Shown: positions 8,351 to 16,627 of the stretch, in pieces
Layout: every line of letters starts with the position of its first letter
Position numbering within the stretch: the stretch's first letter is position 1
NCBI RefSeq assembly: GCF_013694105.1
Contig: NZ_JACEFG010000003.1
Span: 310,001 to 374,000 of the forward strand
Direction: 5' to 3'
Source: Halobacillus locisalis
GTDB taxonomy: Bacteria; Bacillota; Bacilli; Bacillales; Halobacillaceae
DNA: 64,000 nucleotides
Position numbers and translations under genes: made by a program
The notes under the pieces: model-generated
The model's input: only the letters and a program-made list of their open reading frames with translations
Told to the model about the DNA's origin: nothing
Database searches by the model: none

Positions 8351-9649
8351 ATGGACGTAGTAGAACTATTCGCCGGTGTCGGCGGCTTCAGGATAGGTTT
8401 GGAAAAAGCCAGTCACGAATTCAATACAGTATGGGCGAATCAGTGGGAACCATCAACGAAATCACAGCCAGCGTTCGAATGCTACACGAGCCGATTCGAT
8501 TCGGGTGAGCATTCCAATGAGGATATAGCAGAAGTTTGGCCTCAAGTCCCTGAGCATGATTTGCTCGTAGGTGGGTTTCCTTGTCAGGATTACTCGGTAG
8601 CACGGACTTTGTCAGGCGAGAGTGGGATCCAAGGTAAAAAGGGTGTTCTTTTCTGGCAAATCATGAATATCGTCCAATCCCGTAAACCGAAGTATTTGCT
8701 TCTGGAGAACGTCGATCGACTCTTGAAGTCTCCATCAAAGCAAAGGGGACGTGACTTTTCTGTCATGCTCGCCAGTTTGAGGGACGAGGGGTACTTCGTA
8801 GAGTGGAGAGTGATCAATGCTGCAGATTATGGGTTCGCACAAAGAAGACGCCGTGTATTCATCTTCGCATTCCACAAATCGACTCTGATAGCACAACGTC
8901 TTCAGAACGAAGGGCCAGAAGATATCCTTCATTCAAAAGGGTTCTTCGTGAAACAATTTCCTGTGAAGGAAGAACACAATCATCGCCACCCTGATCAAGC
9001 AGCGATTCTTCCTGAGGATATTGTAGAAGTGTCGGACCACTTCTCGCTTCCATACAAGAACAGTGGTATCTTGATTGGCAGTGACATCTATAGTGCTGAA
9101 CTCATCCCAGACTCAGATGAATCACCTGTTACATTACGGGAGATACTCGAGAAAGCTGATGAAATTCAGGGCGAAGTGGATGAGAAGTATTATTTGAAGC
9201 ACGACAATGAAAATAAAAAAGGCCGCTCTGATTTCGAAGAGATGAAGTATCAGAAAGGTGCCAAAAAAGAAAAAAGGGTCTCTCAGACTGGACATGAGTA
9301 CTATTATACGGAAGGTGGCATGGCGTTCCCAGAGAACCTTGATGCTCCTAGCCGTACTATGCTTACCAGTGAAGGGACTAAGAACCGAAGTTCACATGTC
9401 GTAGAGGACTTGAATACGGGAAGAATCCGTTTCATCACTCCGCTTGAAGCGGAAATGCTGAATGGGTTCCCACCTAACTGGACAGAAGGTTTCATGCCGG
9501 AACGGACAAGGTATTTCTGTATGGGTAATGCCTTGGTCACAGGAATCATAGAAAAAATAGGACAAGAGATTTTGAAGCTTCATAAAGAAGAAGAGGAAGA
9601 AGATCATGTCTCGCAACTGGATTTATTCGAAACAGGAGTCGATCGCTAA
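8351..9649 (+). CDS. DNA (cytosine-5) methyltransferase
   Basis: 432 aa from ATG 8351; AAAGGA lies 11 bases upstream, while the earlier ATG at 8339 overlaps that site. Motif I is LFAGVGGFRIG (6-16) and motif IV is GGFPCQ with catalytic Cys78. Motif VI is LLENVDRLL (117-125), motif VIII is QRRRRVFI (164-171), and motifs IX/X lie near the C-terminus (ARTRYF-type loop, GNALVTGI). The target-recognition region is about 220-330. It transfers a methyl group from AdoMet to C5 of cytosine, and by association with the Sau3AI-type nuclease probably modifies GATC. Confidence 0.9.
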   Translation: MDVVELFAGVGGFRIGLEKASHEFNTVWANQWEPSTKSQPAFECYTSRFDSGEHSNEDIAEVWPQVPEHDLLVGGFPCQDYSVARTLSGESGIQGKKGVLFWQIMNIVQSRKPKYLLLENVDRLLKSPSKQRGRDFSVMLASLRDEGYFVEWRVINAADYGFAQRRRRVFIFAFHKSTLIAQRLQNEGPEDILHSKGFFVKQFPVKEEHNHRHPDQAAILPEDIVEVSDHFSLPYKNSGILIGSDIYSAELIPDSDESPVTLREILEKADEIQGEVDEKYYLKHDNENKKGRSDFEEMKYQKGAKKEKRVSQTGHEYYYTEGGMAFPENLDAPSRTMLTSEGTKNRSSHVVEDLNTGRIRFITPLEAEMLNGFPPNWTEGFMPERTRYFCMGNALVTGIIEKIGQEILKLHKEEEEEDHVSQLDLFETGVDR

Positions 9650-9668
9650 GAGCGGTCGGCTTTTTTTA
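9640..9668 (+). terminator. Terminator at the end of the methyltransferase gene
   Basis: CGATCGCT and AGCGGTCG form a stem that includes the stop codon, followed by a run of seven T. Confidence 0.8.
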
Positions 9669-9751
9669 TTCCCAAAACACACTGGAAAGTTATCGAATGA
9701 AGCATTCCGGGCAATGACTATATAACAACCAGATTTTGGGGAGGAAGATCT

Positions 9752-10189
9752 ATGACGGATATAATGACTAAGGAACAGAGAAAAAAGACGATGAGCCGAA
9801 TCAAAGCTAAATCTAAACTTGAAGATAAAGTGAGTAAGGCTCTCTGGAATAAAGGCTATAGATTCAGGAAGAACGTTAAGAAATTGAGGGGTACTCCGGA
9901 TATCGTCATCCAGAAATACAAAATCGTCATTTTCATTGATTCTTGCTATTGGCATGCGTGTCCCATACATGGATCCACTCCGAAGACGAATACGGAATTT
10001 TGGGAGAACAAGTTCGAGAAGAACAAGGCCCGCGATAAACGTGACAACGAATACTATAGAGAAAAAGGTTGGCATATATTAAGAGTGTGGGAGCATGACT
10101 TGAAAAAGGGTAAGTTCGAAGAAACGATTGAATGGATTGCTCAATTCATAGATGAATCCAAAAAACAGGAAGGGGCTACTGAATCTTGA
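9752..10189 (+). CDS. vsr: Very short patch repair endonuclease (Vsr)
   Basis: A 145-aa protein with the Vsr family features: MTKEQRKKTMSRIKAK at the start, GTPDIV with the catalytic Asp (D50), and FIDSCYWHACP containing the conserved His and zinc-site Cys. It nicks beside T:G mismatches left when 5-methylcytosine deaminates, starting very short patch repair. Sitting next to a C5 cytosine methyltransferase it should repair the mutations that enzyme causes. GGGGAGGAAG is the ribosome binding site. Confidence 0.92.
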   Translation: MTDIMTKEQRKKTMSRIKAKSKLEDKVSKALWNKGYRFRKNVKKLRGTPDIVIQKYKIVIFIDSCYWHACPIHGSTPKTNTEFWENKFEKNKARDKRDNEYYREKGWHILRVWEHDLKKGKFEETIEWIAQFIDESKKQEGATES

Positions 10190-10210
10190 TGTTCAGTGAG
10201 CCCCTTTTTC
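10171..10210. terminator. Bidirectional terminator between vsr and a small minus-strand gene
   Basis: AGGGGCT-ACTGAA pairs with TTCAGTGAGCCCCT. T-runs on + and A-rich sequence on the other side let it serve both convergent genes. Confidence 0.85.
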
Positions 10211-10384
10211 TGATATTAAATCCAACAATCCTTTAACTGCTTCTGTTCTGGAATTGCCTTCAAATTTGTAAGAAACTTGTCCGATATGAGAAATGACCGT
10301 GCATGAGTCCCCCTGGAAAAGTTCCATCACTAATACATATTCTCTAATTGGAACACGTATGTATTCCCTTTTGAATGGTTGCAA
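10193..10384 (-). CDS. Small conserved-looking protein, unknown function
   Basis: A 63-aa soluble protein with a TTG start; AAGAAAGG lies about ten bases upstream. The stop falls inside the shared terminator. Sequence such as YIRVPIREYVLVMELFQGDSC suggests a small beta-rich fold. It lies downstream of the controller-protein gene on the same strand (gap about 40 bases) and may be co-transcribed with it. I do not recognise the family. Confidence 0.55.
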   Translation of the reverse strand: MQPFKREYIRVPIREYVLVMELFQGDSCTVISHIGQVSYKFEGNSRTEAVKGLLDLISEKGAH

Positions 10385-10426
10385 AAAGTCACTACCTTTC
10401 TTATTGGTCGGCCGAGAAGCAGATGG

Positions 10427-10672
10427 TCAGTGATTCTCTTTCGGGGAAGACTCTATGAATAATAAGTGAACAGGGACTTCAAGAGAAGCTGCGATATTCC
10501 CTATGGTTACTAGGGATGGGTTCTTTTTCCCTTGCTCTATACCGCTTATATATGTCCGATCATACCCCGCCCTGAATGCTAGTTCTTCTTGTGATAACCC
10601 CTTAGCTATTCTGATTTCTCTGAGTCTGGTACCCAAAAAATGTTTGATATCCTTACTTTTATTAGTGTCCAT
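10427..10672 (-). CDS. XRE-family controller (C) protein of a restriction-modification system
   Basis: 81 aa from ATG 10672. The whole protein is one helix-turn-helix domain (FLGTRLREIRIAKGLSQEEL, YISGIEQGKKNPSLVTI), the size and shape of C proteins. Its upstream region has a C-box (10706-10723) and TATGAT at 10682-10687, so the transcript would begin within a few bases of the ATG, as is common for C genes. C proteins activate their own gene and the endonuclease gene with a delay. Whether this one controls the Sau3AI-type gene or the dpt operon that starts divergently at 10928 cannot be told. Confidence 0.8.
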   Translation of the reverse strand: MDTNKSKDIKHFLGTRLREIRIAKGLSQEELAFRAGYDRTYISGIEQGKKNPSLVTIGNIAASLEVPVHLLFIESSPKENH

Positions 10673-10681
10673 GTGCAAATC

Positions 10682-10723
10682 ATCATATTGATTGGCATGA
10701 GTGACCACGGACTGACAGTCACA
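10682..10723 (-). promoter_or_regulatory. C-box operator and promoter of the controller gene
   Basis: Read on the minus strand, 10723-10706 is TGTGACTGTCAGTCCGTG, which contains the C-box consensus GACTNNNAGTC. The -10 element TATGAT lies 18 bases downstream, and no good -35 is seen, as expected for an activator-dependent promoter. The second half-site is weak (GTCACT). Confidence 0.65.
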
Positions 10724-10927
10724 TTAAGGGCGGTTTTTGATTTTAATCCAGTATGAATTGTACTGAATAGGATCAAATGGATAATATTGAACATCCAAAG
10801 GATTCCACATTAAATGGACTATGGAATTTGTTATAATGTGTATATTGGTATTTGTACACTTCAACGAATTATTATTCAGAATTTAATTGTTGATATGTAT
10901 CTTAATATATAACTCAGAGGTGTTTGA

Positions 10928-13201
10928 ATGGAAAGACATGACCATGCTTTAAGTTTTCTGAGTCATGTGTCCGAAAAATGGACAGATGTCAGCTTTGAAA
11001 TAGAAAAAGCGATTTACAAAGATAAAGAATCAGCCATTATAAAAGCTCGGAAATTGATTGAGAGCATGGTGGATTCTATTTTGGAAAATGAAGAAATGGA
11101 AGTGCCGGAAAGAACCAATCTTGCTGAGAAAGTGAGCAGATTATATCACTCAGGCGTCATAACGAGAGATATCAATAAAGCTTTCGACCGAATCAGGAGA
11201 AGGGGGAACCATTCGGCGCACGAATTGGAAGCCCTACCAATGATGGATGCTCTGAAAGTTCATAAGAGTCTATATGAAATATCTGTTTGGTATGTAGAAA
11301 GCTATGGTCCATTGGCTGCGAAAATTCCTTCTTATAGAGATCCGCAACCCGAGGACGATGAGGAAAGAATGTATGCCATGTTGAAGAAGCATTTCAATGA
11401 TTTCCTGAGCAAAGGCGCAACTCCATCAGAGGAGGAACCTTCTTCTGAAGAAAGGGAAGAGAAGCCGGTACTTTCGGAGGACTTCACCACCAAGAAACAG
11501 TATGGAAGCTATTTGTTGTACCAGCTCAATAAATTACGAGAATCTTCCCAGGAAGCGATAGAAGGATTCGAATCGTTGAGTCCTTTCAAAAGGTATCTGC
11601 ATATAGAACGTCCTATTCAGGAAAGTTTGGAGGAATCACTCCGGAAAGCATCTGTTTCAGGTGATGCTCAGCTTGTGTTTCTGTGCGGTAGCGTCGGAGA
11701 TGGTAAATCACACCTGCTCGCTTACCTGCAGTCTACATATCCGGATATGATGAAAGATTTCCACATCCATAATGATGCGACGGAAAGCTTCGATCCTCAA
11801 AAAGATTCGTTGGATACATTAGCAGATGTCCTGTCCTCTTTTGATGATGAGAATATTCACACCAGCGACAAGAAAATGATTTTAGCAATCAACCTTGGTG
11901 TACTTCATAACTTCATGGAATCTGGTTATGCAGAAGAACGCTATAGTGAATTGAGGAAGTTCATCGATCAGAGTGGTGTTTTTGATACTGGAATCGATGA
12001 GCAAATCGACCATTCCGTTTTCAGTTTGGTGAACTTCGGTGACTATCACGAGTTTGAATTGCATGAAAGTGGTGCTGTTTCGCCATACATCGATACGATG
12101 CTTGAACGGATTGTTTCTGAAAGTGATCAGAACCCATTCTATAAAGCATATAAGAAAGACATGGAGAATGACTGGAACCATCCGATATTGATGAACTACA
12201 AAATGTTGAGAGCCGAGTCTGTAAGGGATTCCATTTCAAGATTGCTGGTTGAAACGGTAATCAAAGAAAAAGTCATCATATCGACTAGAGCGCTTCTCAA
12301 TTTCATCTATGATATTCTGGTGCCTACTTCCATAGAAGACATGGATTCTTCAGATATCATAGATATGCTACCTTACCTTTTACCAAGTCTTCTTTTCGAA
12401 GGAAGACAGCGTTCAGGGTTGCTCAAAGCTGTGTCCTCACAGGACCCGCTCAATATCAGGTCCCAGAAGATAGATGAGAAATTGATAGGCTTATATAACA
12501 CGACTGATCTTTCAGACTTCCATAGGAAAGTGATTACAGATCCCTCAGCTGTGGTGTGGATCGACCTCCTTTCTTCAGTAGGTTCTATCTACTATCTAGA
12601 TAAGGAATCGAAAGAACAGGTCGGCGAAATGTTCGTCCGCAGCGCGTTCTTATTCGATTCAGAATTGAATGAGCAATTTGAAGATGAGGAATACAGTCAG
12701 TTCACTTCTTATTTGTATGCTTTCAATAGTGGGGACTTGAAGAGCTTGAGAGGGATGTACCATGAAGTGTGGAAATCCTTATATCTATGGAAGGGAGCTC
12801 CTCAAAAAGGTTTCTTATACCTGGATGAAGAGACTGATTTCATGCGTATAGCTGAAAAACTGGATCTGGATAAATCGACTGAGTACGTTCCGAAGAAGCG
12901 CGAGGGCAAATTACAGCGGTTCACTATGTCCATAATCATAGGGTACAAAGCAGATGATGAAACTGTAGCAGTGGAAATCGATTACCCACTTTATGAGACT
13001 TTGAGTAAAGTCAGACAAGGTTATCGATTAAGTAAAAAAGATAAAGAAGACGCTATTCAATTCGTAGAATTCATTGAACGTCTATTACCTCTAGGAAGCC
13101 AACAAAAGGTGATACTGATCGAAGACCAAGATGAAGACAAACTCTTCCGCTTAGAATATGACCATAATTTTGAAGAGTACACATTCAGCAGGGAGTCGTG
13201 A
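10928..13201 (+). CDS. dptF: DptF-like ATPase of phosphorothioation-dependent restriction, with N-terminal DUF4145-like domain
   Basis: A 757-aa protein. Residues about 20-140 resemble the DUF4145/HsdR N-terminal helical domain (AIIKARKLIESMVD, IRRRGNHSAHE). From about 200 it matches DptF as I remember it: Walker A CGSVGDGKSH (about 254-261), then HNDATESF, ILAINLGVLHNF, VNFGDYH and NPFYKAY. DptF works with DptG and DptH to damage DNA lacking phosphorothioate marks. The usual family length is nearer 500-550 aa, so the N-terminal domain is an addition. AGAGGTG precedes the ATG, and the stop overlaps dptG as GTGA. Confidence 0.8.
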   Translation: MERHDHALSFLSHVSEKWTDVSFEIEKAIYKDKESAIIKARKLIESMVDSILENEEMEVPERTNLAEKVSRLYHSGVITRDINKAFDRIRRRGNHSAHELEALPMMDALKVHKSLYEISVWYVESYGPLAAKIPSYRDPQPEDDEERMYAMLKKHFNDFLSKGATPSEEEPSSEEREEKPVLSEDFTTKKQYGSYLLYQLNKLRESSQEAIEGFESLSPFKRYLHIERPIQESLEESLRKASVSGDAQLVFLCGSVGDGKSHLLAYLQSTYPDMMKDFHIHNDATESFDPQKDSLDTLADVLSSFDDENIHTSDKKMILAINLGVLHNFMESGYAEERYSELRKFIDQSGVFDTGIDEQIDHSVFSLVNFGDYHEFELHESGAVSPYIDTMLERIVSESDQNPFYKAYKKDMENDWNHPILMNYKMLRAESVRDSISRLLVETVIKEKVIISTRALLNFIYDILVPTSIEDMDSSDIIDMLPYLLPSLLFEGRQRSGLLKAVSSQDPLNIRSQKIDEKLIGLYNTTDLSDFHRKVITDPSAVVWIDLLSSVGSIYYLDKESKEQVGEMFVRSAFLFDSELNEQFEDEEYSQFTSYLYAFNSGDLKSLRGMYHEVWKSLYLWKGAPQKGFLYLDEETDFMRIAEKLDLDKSTEYVPKKREGKLQRFTMSIIIGYKADDETVAVEIDYPLYETLSKVRQGYRLSKKDKEDAIQFVEFIERLLPLGSQQKVILIEDQDEDKLFRLEYDHNFEEYTFSRES

Positions 13202-14586
13202 ATATATTGGAACGTTTAACAGAACTGAGAAAATCCTTGAGGGTAAAGGGAGAGGGGGAGAAAAGGGAACTTTCGCACATCATCAATAAAAGTGCATCGT
13301 TCCTTCCTTTTCAGACCCGTAACCCTGAGAGGGCTAAATTCAATGATGGCTTTCTTCCGGTTGTCGGTGAGTTCATAAGGAATTCAGAAGGATTGAAAAT
13401 AGATAAGCCTGTAGAAACGGAAAAAGTCATAGAACATATCAAGGCAGAAGTGAGGATGGATTCCTCTGATGAACCTTATTTCGAAAAGGTCATCGGAAAT
13501 TTCATCTCCGGGTCAAAAGGTATGAAGGTGATACATCCTTTCATGTACAAATATGTACCTTTGAGTGACAACCAAGAGGCGGTCGGAGAGAAAAGTATCG
13601 GGCTTTATCTGAATGATGCCCTTTTAGAACGGGACAATTCCGTATTCAGTGAAGTGTTCGATAAGACGGATCAAGAACATGTCCTGATCAAATTGGTACG
13701 TGAACACATGCCTGCGTTGGATGAAGACGAGATAGAAAATAAATACACTCAACCTTTGGAATATGTAAGTGATTTCTTCAAGGAAGACTTGAACTTCCTT
13801 AGTCATCACAAGGATTTCTTCATTCAATATTTCGAGCTATTGTTGGCGTATTACTATTTCTTCTCGATCACTCAATTCACTATGAAAGTGAACCAAATGG
13901 ATAAAGCCGATAAGAGTGGCCCTACACCGTTGTATTACAATCTGGATTGGGAAGCATCCAGCAAGAATAGAGCTGCATATAAGAGAGGCTATTCTCAGGT
14001 GAAAACAGCAGTCAGGAACTTACTTGTCCATGTCAATACTCTGGAGCATCTCAATTTCATATTCGAGACCAAGAACGCGGATTACTTGGAACTTTTGGAA
14101 TTGTACGAGAGTGCGTCTCCAGATGAACAGGAATCCATTAAACAGGCTATAAGTGAGTGGATCAGAGAGTATGCCTCCATTGTTCTTAAAGAAGAAGTGG
14201 ATTTGGAAGACGATGAGGCTGTTCATGACCTTGTCAAAGAACTTTTTTACACCATCAAAGAAGGTTATAGTCAACCTTCTAGGTCAGGTACGGAATCCAG
14301 GTACGCTCTAGGAGTCGAACAGATAGGGAAAAAATACTTCCTCAAAACCCGAGGGTCTTTAGGGCATACGTTGAATGTTTCACAGGATTTCCTCTTGCTG
14401 ATGACCGCTGTATGCGTGAGAAGTGAAAAGTTGTCTCTTAAACAACTTTTCAAAGAACTGGAGAAGCGTGGGTTGTTCTTCGATAGACAATCCCGTGAAA
14501 CGATACAGGAATTATTCGACAAATTGAATCTGATCGAGAAAAAAAGTGATAGTGGTGATGCGCAGTATGTTAAACCGATTCTATAA
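13198..14586 (+). CDS. dptG: DptG-like restriction cassette protein
   Basis: A 462-aa protein starting at GTG 13198, overlapping the dptF stop (GTGA) with CAGCAGGGAG just upstream. Its position between dptF and dptH and its length fit DptG. The sequence is helical and charged, with a central hydrophobic region (YFELLLAYYYFFSITQF, about 210-225). The C-terminal end (about 385-455) could be winged-helix-like (FLLLMTAVCVRSEKLSLKQLFKELEKRGLFF begins there). No catalytic motif is visible. The assignment rests largely on context. Confidence 0.65.
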   Translation: MNILERLTELRKSLRVKGEGEKRELSHIINKSASFLPFQTRNPERAKFNDGFLPVVGEFIRNSEGLKIDKPVETEKVIEHIKAEVRMDSSDEPYFEKVIGNFISGSKGMKVIHPFMYKYVPLSDNQEAVGEKSIGLYLNDALLERDNSVFSEVFDKTDQEHVLIKLVREHMPALDEDEIENKYTQPLEYVSDFFKEDLNFLSHHKDFFIQYFELLLAYYYFFSITQFTMKVNQMDKADKSGPTPLYYNLDWEASSKNRAAYKRGYSQVKTAVRNLLVHVNTLEHLNFIFETKNADYLELLELYESASPDEQESIKQAISEWIREYASIVLKEEVDLEDDEAVHDLVKELFYTIKEGYSQPSRSGTESRYALGVEQIGKKYFLKTRGSLGHTLNVSQDFLLLMTAVCVRSEKLSLKQLFKELEKRGLFFDRQSRETIQELFDKLNLIEKKSDSGDAQYVKPIL

Positions 14587-16333
14587 GTATTTATCCAACC
14601 GATTGATCGAGTTCTTAGACTATCAAGATATAGAAGGTGGGGAACGATATTATCTCCAGTTCGATGAGAGAAGTGAAGTCAAACATTTCTATGATCAATT
14701 GAAAGAAATGGAAAGAAGCGAGGAGTTCGTTTACCAACATGAACAGGGTAACCCCTATCATACAATTTCTCTGAAAATCGGGGATGTCAAATTGGTCGTT
14801 GCAGCTACAATCGGAGACGTGACACCGGATTTCCTTGTAACCTTGAGGAATGAAGTAGGGGAGCAAAGAGGTCAGTGGAAGAACACAGCCCTATTGAGCA
14901 TATGTCATGAGACGTTAGATAGTATCCGTGGTGGAAGCAGCGATTTACAAAGAGAAGGAATGCCTTTCCATGTGAAGTCATTGACCACCCATCTGAAAAA
15001 AGAGTTGGAGGATAGCGGAACTCTATCATCTTCTGAGAAGGAGGTTCTCCGATACCATTTGGATAAGAAGTTGGATGATGTCATTCTTCAACCTTCCTTG
15101 TGGGATTATGTGGAGGTCCTCAGTTTGTTGGATAAAGGTGAAATCGAGCAAGAGGATTTCAAAACGTTAGGCCTTTTTCCTGACAATCAAATCGGTAAGG
15201 ATTCCACCCTGCCAGTCAATGAAATACGCAAAAGGTTAGATGACAACGCTGTTCTGTTCGACCGTGTCCAAAGGGTTCACGAGTATGGAAATGAAGAGAC
15301 TGAGTTGGAAAAAATCTTCGATGAGAACATAGCTGGTAAGCTGAAGAAAGACGGTTGGGAAGAAACCGAATTCAAACCGGTCAAAGATTCTTATGATCAA
15401 AATAAGACAAAAATATTATCATATAAGTCTACGGAAACTAAAAAATTGAATAAGCATGTGAACTATTGGGAAAAACCTTCTGGAGAAACGAAGGCCGGAC
15501 AAAGAAAGAGGCATATCATCATATTCGCAAATCACGGCGAAGCTTTTGTAGATATGACTTTCGAATTCGATGACTATCTCAGCAAAAGTTATGTGTACAA
15601 CAGGAATAAGGATTCTCATGTAAATGCAGTGGCCAGCGGTAAAAAGTTCAAAGTGACTTTACCTGTTTATCAAGCTGAACCCGGGTTTTACCACTTGAGG
15701 TACAAACATGAGAATGATAACAAGTCTACTTATATTTTCTACTTCTGTGTCGTCCCATTCCCACAAGAAAGACTGAAGGGTATAGAGACTTCTTATGACC
15801 TGAAAGTGACAAAAAATAAATCCTCGATTTCACTTCAATATGAAAGTGATGAAATCGTCATAGGTGAAGGAGAAATAGAGGAAGAGGTTCCGATAAGTCA
15901 GTCGGATCAAATGGTTGAAATCAAACCTGACGTCATATCCAAGCTGAGCATAGAAACATCCGCTTGGGGAGAAGGTCCTCTACCTGTCGATTTGGTAGCT
16001 GGTGGTGTACATATACCAGTCCAAATCAATGATAAACAAACCAGGAGCACACCGATTCAGACCAATAGGGTATGGAAGTTGAAGAGGGAGCTTCAACAAT
16101 CCTTCCGATTAGTTGAAAACCGCTTGAAGCAAGGGACATTCGAAGCCTATCCTCATGATAGTTTCAAGGAAAAACTGATGATGGAACACGACTGGATTGA
16201 ACAGGATATGCGGTGCGCGACAATCGAATATGGAAGGTTGCAAAAAGTCGAGTTGTCCCTCCCTGAAAAAGTGGAGGAAGCTTACAGTGACTTTCTTAAT
16301 GAACTTCGTGATTCGGATCTATTGCATAGATGA
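14567..16333 (+). CDS. dptH: DptH N-terminal part (separate ORF, 3' end altered by inversion)
   Basis: About 588 aa from ATG 14567; GTG 14546 and ATG 14558 are alternatives, all overlapping the end of dptG. The N-terminus (LNRFYKYLSNRLIEF, GERYYLQF) resembles the start of DptH. No ATPase motif is in this part. The final residues after 16316 are read from DNA that lies in an inverted segment. Before the inversion the frame would have ended at TGA two codons after GATC, overlapping (ATGA) the start of the next dptH part. Full-length DptH proteins are usually one long chain, so the gene was either split or already frameshifted. Confidence 0.65.
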   Translation: MLNRFYKYLSNRLIEFLDYQDIEGGERYYLQFDERSEVKHFYDQLKEMERSEEFVYQHEQGNPYHTISLKIGDVKLVVAATIGDVTPDFLVTLRNEVGEQRGQWKNTALLSICHETLDSIRGGSSDLQREGMPFHVKSLTTHLKKELEDSGTLSSSEKEVLRYHLDKKLDDVILQPSLWDYVEVLSLLDKGEIEQEDFKTLGLFPDNQIGKDSTLPVNEIRKRLDDNAVLFDRVQRVHEYGNEETELEKIFDENIAGKLKKDGWEETEFKPVKDSYDQNKTKILSYKSTETKKLNKHVNYWEKPSGETKAGQRKRHIIIFANHGEAFVDMTFEFDDYLSKSYVYNRNKDSHVNAVASGKKFKVTLPVYQAEPGFYHLRYKHENDNKSTYIFYFCVVPFPQERLKGIETSYDLKVTKNKSSISLQYESDEIVIGEGEIEEEVPISQSDQMVEIKPDVISKLSIETSAWGEGPLPVDLVAGGVHIPVQINDKQTRSTPIQTNRVWKLKRELQQSFRLVENRLKQGTFEAYPHDSFKEKLMMEHDWIEQDMRCATIEYGRLQKVELSLPEKVEEAYSDFLNELRDSDLLHR

Positions 16334-16627
16334 AAGGAAGTAAATTCTGAGGATGAAGCCTGTTAAGGATATGAACACCTACTTCTTCATCTTCCAATTC
16401 ATCATTCACTTTCAATTGATAGGCTATATTCATTGGATGGAAAGGAGTCATCCATATATTCTCACGGTTTCGTACAAAGCCCAATTTCATTAAATCTTTC
16501 TGGGATTTGTCCATCAGTGAGTGCTCTTCGATATTACCGACTTCCTCTATGAAGCTTTCTACATAGTCGGAAGCATACTTTCTCAAGTCACCATCAATAA
16601 AAGCGAGAAGGGTGACGTTCATCGATC
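16316..16627 (-). other. GATC-bounded inverted segment of dptH
   Basis: Between the GATC at 16316-16319 and the GATC at 16624-16627 (no GATC inside), dptH coding sequence lies on the wrong strand. Read on minus from ATG 16622 it encodes about 100 residues of DptH, including MTPFHPMNIAYQLK and RLHPQNLLPFIY. Turning it round joins ...YAID to PGVDLEFF of the + strand ORF in frame, and joins the upstream ORF through GATCGATGA, giving an ATGA overlap. The outer ends share only GGATC/GATCC (8 bp with one mismatch). Confidence 0.85.

Noticed and set aside
16316-16623. Classical invertible promoter or phase-variation cassette
   Set aside because: Inverted ends share only about 5-8 bases and no invertase gene is adjacent; a GATC-related event fits better.
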